From Spirosoma panaciterrae DSM 21099 (GTDB lineage: Bacteria; Bacteroidota; Bacteroidia; Cytophagales; Spirosomataceae), in contig NZ_KB893206.1 in the NCBI RefSeq assembly GCF_000374025.1, positions 150,538-214,537 of the forward strand: a stretch of DNA of 64,000 bases, in the 5' to 3' direction. The first letter of the stretch is position 1; each line of letters starts with the position of its first letter. The notes below the pieces were generated by a model. It ran no database searches. It was not told the DNA's origin and saw only the letters and a list, made by a program, of their open reading frames with translations. This document shows positions 51,461-61,000 of the stretch, piece by piece. Made by a program: the position numbers and the translations under genes.

Positions 51461-51516
51461 ATCCTTTCAAAACACAAAAAGCCACGCTAGCGTGGCTTTT
51501 TGTGTTTTGAAAGGAT
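51461..51516. terminator. Perfect 56-base palindrome (28-bp arms, no loop)
   Basis: ATCCTTTCAAAACACAAAAA at the left is followed by GCCACGCT|AGCGTGGC at the centre and the exact mirror to 51516. The GC-rich core plus long T-rich right arm fits a terminator for the 48187 gene, 14 bases after its stop. It reads the same on both strands. Confidence 0.85.
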
Positions 51517-51718
51517 AGCATATGTTGCGTTTAATAAATAAATAGCGTTCAATTCCGTATTTAGGCACATAGTTTGATATGTAACGGATAGCGTATAACG
51601 GCAACATAAGTATTCGTTTAGGCTTATTGCTATATTTTTTGATAGCCTAAATCGTAATTGTTGGTAACAACTTGCTTCTTACAAATAAATAAAGAAAGTA
51701 CAGAAGTATACAATGTAG

Positions 51719-51735
51719 TTGGCATAGTTTTCGCT
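51719..51735 (+). promoter_or_regulatory. Sigma-54-like promoter, copy 1
   Basis: TTGGCATAGTTTTCGCT has the GG-N10-GC spacing of -24/-12 promoters, with one mismatch in the TTGC box. It lies about 275 bases before the proposed adhesin start. Confidence 0.5.
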
Positions 51736-51880
51736 AAGCCCTTTCGGCCCCACCGTATCCTACAGTCGTAGAATAAAAGGTTTTCATGCTAACCACTTAA
51801 GCATAGGTATTTCTTAAAAAGTCTCTAAAAGTTGGGTTTTTGGCGATTATTGATTGGATGGGCCAAAACGAAACGGTGGT

Positions 51881-51897
51881 TTGGCATAGTTTTAGTT
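51881..51897 (+). promoter_or_regulatory. Sigma-54-like element, copy 2
   Basis: TTGGCATAGTTTTAGTT repeats the first 13 bases of copy 1 exactly but has GT in place of GC at -12. It lies about 114 bases before the proposed start and could be a second, weaker promoter or a duplicated binding site. Confidence 0.4.
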
Positions 51898-52010
51898 AAT
51901 TTTTAAGAAGCTATTGAGTCTGATTTCTCCGGCTAATGACCCGTTGCTTTTTCCACGGGTCTATCTGAATACGATCAGGCTCTCTGAGATCATTCCAAAT
52001 TAAGTTGCAA

Positions 52011-55000
52011 ATGGAAGAAATGTCTACGCTACACACAGAACATACCGATCGCTTTGCGCCTACAGTCCATTGTGGGCGGTTGCCGAAGCGATACCAGTCA
52101 GTTAATGCCCCTCTCGGAAAGATAGGCTTGATTGGAACTGTAATCACCTATCTCTGGCAATGGTATGACCAGGCCATGCAGGTCTTCCAAATGACCTTGT
52201 TTTCGCAAGGAAAAACGAGTAGTTCGGCTGCAGTGAATTTCGCATTCAGGCAAGCAGACAGTAGGCAGGGATTTAGTGGATTTGACCGTGAACCGCCCAA
52301 CATCATCGACTCTGGGCCACCCGGTTATGGTATCCACACTAGTTCAAATGCTTTTTATTTTCTTGTTCGCCAACCAATGAATGAGCAACCTCTACTTACT
52401 AAATCACCTCATAAACCGATGCCTTTACCTAGTTTAGATAGAGCATCGGCCGCTATGAGAAAGATTCCTCCGCGATGGCATAGCTATGCACAACGGCTTT
52501 CTTCGTTTGTTGGTTATGCCCATCCGAGCACGGCCATGCTGCGCGCATTGTCGATTCTGGCATTTTTAGTACTGGGCGTGGCGGCTTTGCCCGCTCAGGC
52601 TCAGAGTCAGAAGATTAACCTAAGTCTTCATAAATCAATAAACAGCCAGTCGCCCGCTATTGGCGATGTCGTTACGTATACGGTTGTCGTAACCAATGCG
52701 TCGGGCTTCACTACCGCAACCAATGTGTCGGTCAAAGATGAGCTGCCCGCTGGTGGCGTTTCATTTATACCGGGGTCGGCTAGTGTTACCCACGGTTCTG
52801 GCACGTTTACCCCAACTGGATCGCTAACCGCAACAACAGGTACCTGGTCGATTCCGTCAATTGCCTCCGGCGATTCGGCGGTTTTGGTGTTGAAGGCTAC
52901 CGTGCTGGAACGGGGTGTCTGGTTTAATACAGCTGAAGTTACGGGAGCCGATCAAACGGACTTAAATTCGATTCCTGGCAACCAAAGCCTGGCAGAAGAT
53001 GATTATGATGCCGTCTGTTTTTCAGTACCTATATTATGGTACGTTGGCGATGAATATACGGTAACGATTCCAACGGGTTATGATCAGATCGTTTGGTACC
53101 GAGACAATGTACCTGTCAGCTCTACTGCCATTTCTACTTCGCTGGTTGAAGTCAATAGTGATTCGTCCCTGACTATCAAAAGCCCGGGTACGTATCGCTT
53201 TGTGACCTATAGAAATGGTTGCCCTTCGTCGAACTGTTGCGACATCCAGGTTATTCAGGGACCGTATGGTAGCCTGGGCGACTATGTATGGCTTGATACA
53301 AACCAGGATGGGAAACAAGATAATTCCGAAACCGGAATCAATGGTGTAAAGGTTTATTTATACGACAAGACTGGTACCACAAAACTGGATTCGACCATTA
53401 CCTCCGGTGGTGGTAAATACCTGTTTGATAGCCTTACGGATGGAAGTTATATCGTCCGATTTATTACCCCTACGGGCTATCAATCTACATCCGTCAATGC
53501 GGCTGGTGTGCCTGATGATCTCGACAGCGATGCTGGGGTCAACGGATTTACGGGCATTTACACCATTGATACCAGTCAGCCAGAGTCCAGTACTGCCCGG
53601 AATAATCCGACAGTAGATGCAGGCTTCTACATCCCAAGTGCGGGTCTGGGTGACTTTGTCTGGAATGACATTAATAAGAATGGTATTCAGGACGATGGCG
53701 AACCCGCTATTGCAGGAGTTGTAGTTACACTCTATACTAATGGGGCAGAGTCGGCAACGACGGTAACGGATGCGTCGGGTCTCTACAGCTTCACGGGCCT
53801 GACTCCGGGCAGCAGCAATAGTTATGTCGTGGGCTTCACCGCTCCGTCGGGCTTCACGGCTACGCTACCTTACAGCGGCACCGACCGGACGAAGGATTCG
53901 AATGCCGACCTGATCACGGGCAAAACCGAATCAGTGACGCTGGCACCAGGTGAGTTCAACCCCACCCTGGACGCGGGCTTCTACATCCCGAGCGCGGGTC
54001 TGGGCGACTTTGTCTGGAATGACATCAATAAGAATGGTATTCAGGACGATGGCGAACCAGCTATTGCAGGAGTTGTAGTTACACTCTATACCAATGGCGC
54101 AGAGTCGGCAACGACGGTGACCAATGCCTCGGGCTTCTATAGCTTCACGGGCTTAACTCCGGGCAGCACCAATAGTTATGTCGTGGGCTTCACCGCTCCG
54201 TCGGGCTTCACGGCTACGCTACCTTACAGCGGCACCGACCGGACGAAGGATTCGAATGCCGATCTGATCACGGGCAAAACCGAATCAGTGACGCTGGCAC
54301 CAGGTGAGTTCAACCCCACTCTGGACGCAGGCTTCTACATCCCGAGCGCGGGTCTGGGCGACTTTGTCTGGAACGATACCAATAAGAATGGTATTCAGGA
54401 CGAGGGTGAGCCAGGTATTGCGGGAGTTAAGGTTACGCTCTATACCAACGGCGCAGAGTCGGCAACGACGGTGACCAATGCCTCGGGCTTCTATAGCTTC
54501 ACGGGCTTAACTCCGGGTAGCATCAATAGTTATGTCGTGGGCTTCACCGCGCCGACAGGCTATACGGCCTCGGTACCCTACAGCGGCACTGACCGGACGA
54601 AAGATTCGAACGCTGACCTGATCACGGGCAAGACCGAATCGGTGACGCTGGCACCAGGTGAGTTCAACCCCACCCTGGACGCGGGCTTCTACATCCCGAG
54701 CGCGGGTCTGGGCGACTTTGTCTGGAATGACATCAATAAGAATGGTATTCAGGACGATGGCGAACCAGCTATTGCAGGAGTCAAGGTTACGCTCTATACC
54801 AACGGTGCAGAGTCGGCAACGACGGTGACCAATGCCTCGGGCTTCTATAGCTTCACGGGCTTAACTCCGGGCAGCATCAATAGCTATGTCGTGGGCTTCA
54901 CCGCTCCGTCGGGCTTCACGGCTACGCTACCTTACAGCGGCACCGACCGGACGAAGGATTCGAACGCTGACCTGATCACGGGCAAGACCGAATCGGTGAC

Positions 55001-58000
55001 GCTGGCACCAGGTGAGTTCAACCCCACTCTGGACGCGGGCTTCTACATCCCGAGCGCGGGTCTGGGCGACTTTGTCTGGGTTGATTTGAATAAAGATGGT
55101 ATTCAGGATGGTAATGAACCCGGCCTTCAGGGCGTAACCGTTACGTTATATGTGAACGGTGTGTTTACAGGGACGACGGTGACGGATATATCGGGCTTCT
55201 ATAGCTTCACGGGATTGACCCCAGGCAGTAGCCTGAGCTACTCTGTTGGGTTCTCTGCACCAACGGGTTATACCGCAACGATTCCGCTCAGTGGTTCAGA
55301 TAGAACCCTCGATAGTGATGCTGATCTGATTACAGGAATAACCGCGTCGGTGACACTGGCACCGGGTGAGTTCAACCCTACCCTGGACGCAGGTTATATA
55401 CCACCGGCTCAGGAAGTTGTTAAAGCAAGTCTGGGCGACTTTGTCTGGAACGATACCAATAAGAATGGTATTCAGGACGAGGGCGAACCAGGTATTGCGG
55501 GAGTTAAGGTTACGCTCTATACCAATGGCGCAGAGTCGGCAACGACGGTGACCAATGCCTCGGGCTTCTACAGCTTCACGGGTTTAACTCCAGGTAATAG
55601 CCTGAGCTACTCAGTAGGCTTTACAACGCCATCAGGCTATACGGCTACGCTGGCACAACAGGGCGGCAATGATGCCAAAGACAGTGATGCCGACCTAATT
55701 ACAGGTAAAACTCGGTCAGTAACCCTGGCTCCAGGAGAGTTCAATGGTAATCTGGATGCTGGTTTCTATGTTCCGAGTGCCAGTCTTGGCGACTTTGTCT
55801 GGAACGACATCAATCACAACGGTATTCAGGACGATGGTGAGCCAGGAATTCAGGGTGTCAAGGTTACGCTCTATACTAATGGCGCAGAGTCGGCAACGAC
55901 GGTGACCAATGCCTCGGGCTTCTACAGCTTTACGGGCCTGACCCCAGGTAGCAGCAATAGCTATGTCGTGGGCTTCACCGCTCCATCGGGCTATACGGCC
56001 TCGGTTCCCTACAGTGGCACCGATCGGACGAAGGATTCGAACGCCGATCTGATCACGGGCAAGACCGAATCAGTGACGCTGGCACCAGGTGAGTTCAACC
56101 CCACCCTGGACGCAGGTTTCTACATCCCGAGCGCCGGTTTGGGCGACTTTGTCTGGAACGATACCAATAAGAATGGTATTCAGGATGAGGGTGAGCCAGG
56201 TATTGCGGGAGTTAAGGTTACGCTCTATACCAACGGTGCAGAGTCGGCAACGACGGTGACCAATGCCTCGGGCTTCTACAGCTTCACGGGCCTGACTCCG
56301 GGTAGCAGCACCAGCTATGCCGTAGGCTTCACCGCTCCGTCGGGTTATACGGCTACGCTGGCACAACAGGGCGGCAATGATGCCAAAGACAGTGATGCCG
56401 ACCTGATTACAGGTAAAACTCGGTCAGTAACCCTGGCTCCAGGAGAGTTCAATGGTAATCTGGATGCTGGTTATTATACCTGTCCGACCAACTTCAGCCT
56501 GATCGCTTCGAACGATATGTCGATTTGTAACGGTGATGTGGTGTCGTTAAGTGCAACTTCGTCGGTGACAGCCGCTCAAATACGGTGGTATCTGACTCCG
56601 TACGATGGGGTAGCGTTTGCTACGACGTCGAATGGTGCATCGCTGACCGTGAACCCAACGACAACGACGGTATACTATGCTGAAGCCTTTACCGCTGATG
56701 GTTGCGTAAGTCCTCGTAAGCCAGTAGTGGTACAGGTAACAACAGTACCAACGCCGATTTGCCTGGGTATAATGAAAAATACTTGCCCACAATCGACGGT
56801 TGATCTGACAAAAATTCAGATTGAAAATCACTCGAATGGCCTGACGTACGAATGGTACACCAGTATCGAACGGTCGGCAGAAACGAGAGTTACGAACCTC
56901 ACGGCTGTAGGCGCAGGAAAATACTATCTGTTTGCCAAGCAGAATAACTGCTACAGCAGCCCGACGGTATTGAATGTTGAAATCGTTGATTGTAGCTGTC
57001 AGAACCCAGCTAGCGTAACGGCTGTTGCCCTGGCTTCGGTTTGCGAAGGGGACCTGATTTCGCTGAAAGCCATCCTCGGTGGTTCGGCCACAAGCGTAAC
57101 CTGGTCGGCCACAACAACGGGAGGTTCATTCAGTGCACCAGGTAGCCTGACAACAACCTACACGCCATCGGCTGCAGATATTGCTGCGGGTAATGTTCTG
57201 TTGACAGTTACGACGAATGATCCAGATGGACAGGGTACCTGTGCTCCGGCAACCTACTCGGTACTGGTTAAAATTAACAAACGGCCTGATGCTCCGCTGG
57301 GCGTAGCCTGCGACGACACGCTCGTTTGTCAGGGTAGCAGTACCAAACTAGTTGGTTTCGCACCAAACGGCCGCATCAACTGGTATGACCAGACGGGAAC
57401 CCTGATCGGAACGACTGTAAGCGGAGGCAAACTGACCGTGACACCTTCGAAAGCTGGAGAGGCTATATACTACGCTGAAGCAGTAAGCTCAGACGGTTGT
57501 GTAAGCAGCACACGCTCATCGTTGACGATTACAGTAGGTCAGTGTCTGGCCGATCTGGCAGTTGTGAAAGATGTCGTGACGGCTGGTCCGTTCTCAGTAG
57601 GGCAGAAAATCACCTACTCGATTACGGCCTCCAACAATGGCCCGATTACGGGTACAGATGTGAAGGTAACCGATATGTTACCGGCTACGCTGACCTACGT
57701 AAGCTCGACACCGGTGAACCAGTACAACCCTGCAACGGGCATCTGGACCATCGGTACACTGACACCAGGATCGAGCCGGGTACTGTTGATCGAAGCAACC
57801 ATCAATGCAGGTGGTTCGTTGAAAAACACAGCCATCATCAGCGGGTCGAACAATGATCCAAATCATGCACTGAACGATACATCGAGAACGGTAACCCCAA
57901 TTATCGATTGCAATGTTGCACCGCCAACGCTGATCTGCGCGATAAACCAGATTTGTAAAGGCAATACGACAACACTCAGTGCAAAAGGATGCGATAACGG

Positions 58001-61000
58001 TACGGTCAGATGGTCGAACGGTAGCACAGGCACCACAATCTTTGCTGCCCCAAGCATTACGACTACCTATACGGCTAGCTGCGTGATTGGCCAGTGTGTA
58101 AGTCAGGCGTCAGCGCCAATCACCGTCACGGTGGTTGAGCCTCAGACCCCGGTAATTGTAGCTAGTGCGGATAACGTTTGCCCAGGTACATCGGTAACGC
58201 TGACGGCATCAGGTTGTCAGGGTGGTATCATCGAATGGTCGGATAAAGCACAAACCGGAAACTCGATTGTTGTAGCTCCTTACAGCAAAACGACCTACAC
58301 CGCCCAGTGCCGTCAGGGTAGCTGCCTCAGCAACCCGGCCGTGATCACGATCAATATGAATTCCGATCAGCCACAGCCAACCATCGTGTGCAGCACGTCG
58401 GTGGTATGTCCTGGCGAAACGGTAACCTTAACGGTTGAGAACTGCATCGGTGTACCACACTGGAACAGCACAACGGCTACGACCTCGAGCATCGTTGTAA
58501 CCCCATCGCTGGGTAGCAATACCTACTGGGTATACTGCCAGAGCGGTAGCTGCACCAGCAAGTCGTCGCCAACGTACACGATTCAGGTGGTAGCTCCAGT
58601 AATCCCAACGATTACAGCGAGTGCCGATACGGTCTGTGCAGGTGGTGCGATCACGCTGACAGCTGCTGATTGCAACGGTACGGTCATGTGGTCGAATGGC
58701 GAAACGGGTACCAGCATTACGGTACATCCAACGGCCAATATCAGCTACTACGCACAGTGTAAATACCGTAGCTGCCTGAGCAATCCGTCGAATACGGTAT
58801 CTGTAGCCGTAGTTAACCCACAAGCGCCCATTGTGCGGCTCAGCAGCACAAGTGTTTGCAGTGGCGAACCTGTATCGCTGACAGCAACAGGCTGCACGGG
58901 TACGGTTGTCTGGCATGGTGTTGATAAAACGGGGTCGATCATCACGATCTATCCGACCGAAAGCAAGTCGTACTACGCAACCTGTAAGATTGGTTCCTGC
59001 GAAAGCAGTGCTTCCAACACAGTTCGCATATCGGTAAATACTTCGCCTGCACCAGCACCAACGGTTGTGGCCTCAACTACGGCAATCTGTAGTGGTGGAC
59101 TCGTCTCGCTGACAGCTACGGGTTGCAACGGAACCGTGAAATGGTCGGATGGACAGACTGGCTCGGTCGTATCGGTGTCGGTTACTCCGTCGAACCACGA
59201 GTTCTACGCCCTATGTGTGCCTACCAGCGGAACCGCTTGTGGCTCTGGCAAGTCGAATGTGATCAACATTCAGGTAACCCCAACGCCAACGCCTTCGATC
59301 GTTCGCTGCCTGTGTAGTGCAGATACCATCTGCCCAGGTGAAGAGGTGAAACTGTCGGTGAAAAACTGCCAGGGTACGCCACACTGGAGCACGGGTGAAA
59401 CCACGACAAGCATCATTGTTTCGCCAACCGTGACCACGGGTTACACCGTATACTGTCAGGATGGCGTATGTCAGAGCACCGCTACGCAGCCTTACACGAT
59501 TACGGTAATCCCGGTAACGGCTCCGACGATCGTGGCTTCAACAACGAGTGTAACACCGGGTGGTTCGGTAACCCTGACCGCTTCGGGCTGCACAGGTACG
59601 GTGATCTGGTCGGCTAACGATGTGAATGGTAATAACAAAGGCACGTCCATCGTCGTGATGCCAAATGGTACACAGACGTACTACGCACAATGCCAGTACC
59701 ATGCCTGTCTGAGCGATCCATCGAACCCAGTCATCATCAATCCTGGCGACTGTGTCGTTAAAGCTGGAAGCCTGACACCTGTGAACGATAAAGTTTGTGC
59801 CAGCACCAGTACAACGGCTATTGTGGCTGCAACACCAAATGGCGGTACAGTACAGCCCACCGGCTACTCGCTGGTTTACCTGCTGGCCAAAGATGGTGTC
59901 GTTCAGCAAACCGGAACCACGCCACAGTTTACGGTAGCGGCTGAGAATGCCCACTACACGATCCATACGCTGGTTTACAACGCAACCTCGGGCGATGCTA
60001 ACTACCTCGACCTGTCGCAGGTGAAATCGAATCTCTCGACCATTGCCGACGTACGGCAACTGATCGGTAGCAAGTGTGCCAGCCTGGATGCAACGGGTGC
60101 TGCTATAAAAGTATGCGTCATCGATGCACCAACGCTATCGGCTACCTCGCTCACCGTCTGCTCGGGTGGACCTGTGTCGATAACCGCAACCGGCTGTGAA
60201 AATGGTACCGTGAAGTGGTCTGATGGCAAGGAAGGCGCTGTTTACACGACAAGTGTCTACGCTGAAACCTGGCTGACTGCCATCTGCGAAGTTGATCATT
60301 GTGCCAGCAAGCCATCGGCAACGGTACACATCAGCCTCGGTACACCACCAATCCCGATCATTGTGAGCAACAAGTCGGCACTGTGTGTGGGTGAGACTGT
60401 ATCGCTGACGGCTACTGGTTGCCCAGATGGTAACTATCAATGGTCCGATGCACAGCAAACGACAGGTTCGATTCTGACCGTGACCCCAACCCAGGATGTT
60501 ACCTTCCGCGTGAAGTGTAAAGTGGGTAGCTGTGAAGGTGAATGGTCGGCAGCCACAACGATCCAGGTAGGTAAGCCATCGGCACCAACGATCTCGATCC
60601 TGGGTGGCAATAGCAACGCTACGGTTTGCTTCGGTGCGTCGGTAACGCTGGTTGCACAGGGATGCTCGCCAGATAGTTACGTGACCTGGTCGAATAATCA
60701 GGTAGGGAACATCCTGGTTGTTTCGCCAGCTAGCTCGGCAACATTCTCGGCACAATGCTGCAACTCGACCTACTGTAAGAGCGATGCTTCGAATACGGTG
60801 GGTGTGAATGTGCTGCCGAAAGTGCCGGTACCAACTGTAACGGATCTGACCAACACCTGTCCGATTACTACGGCTGATCTGTCGAAAGGCGTAACCAGCA
60901 ACCCAGCCACAACAGGTGGTGCGTTCGAATACTACACGGATGCTACCTTGAGTACTAAAGTCGCTGATCCAGCGCATGTAGGTACGGGTACGTATTATGT

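Larger units (their letters stand above)
51448..52010. other. 563-base intergenic region before the giant adhesin
   Basis: It is AT-rich and holds the perfect palindrome at 51461-51516 and two copies of TTGGCATAGTTTT (51719 and 51881). No gene or RNA structure was recognised. Its length suggests a regulated promoter region or a long leader. Confidence 0.5.

Noticed and set aside
53646..56480. CRISPR-like regular spacing
   Set aside because: The 354-base units are translated in one frame and encode SdrD-type domains; no short repeats with unique spacers exist.
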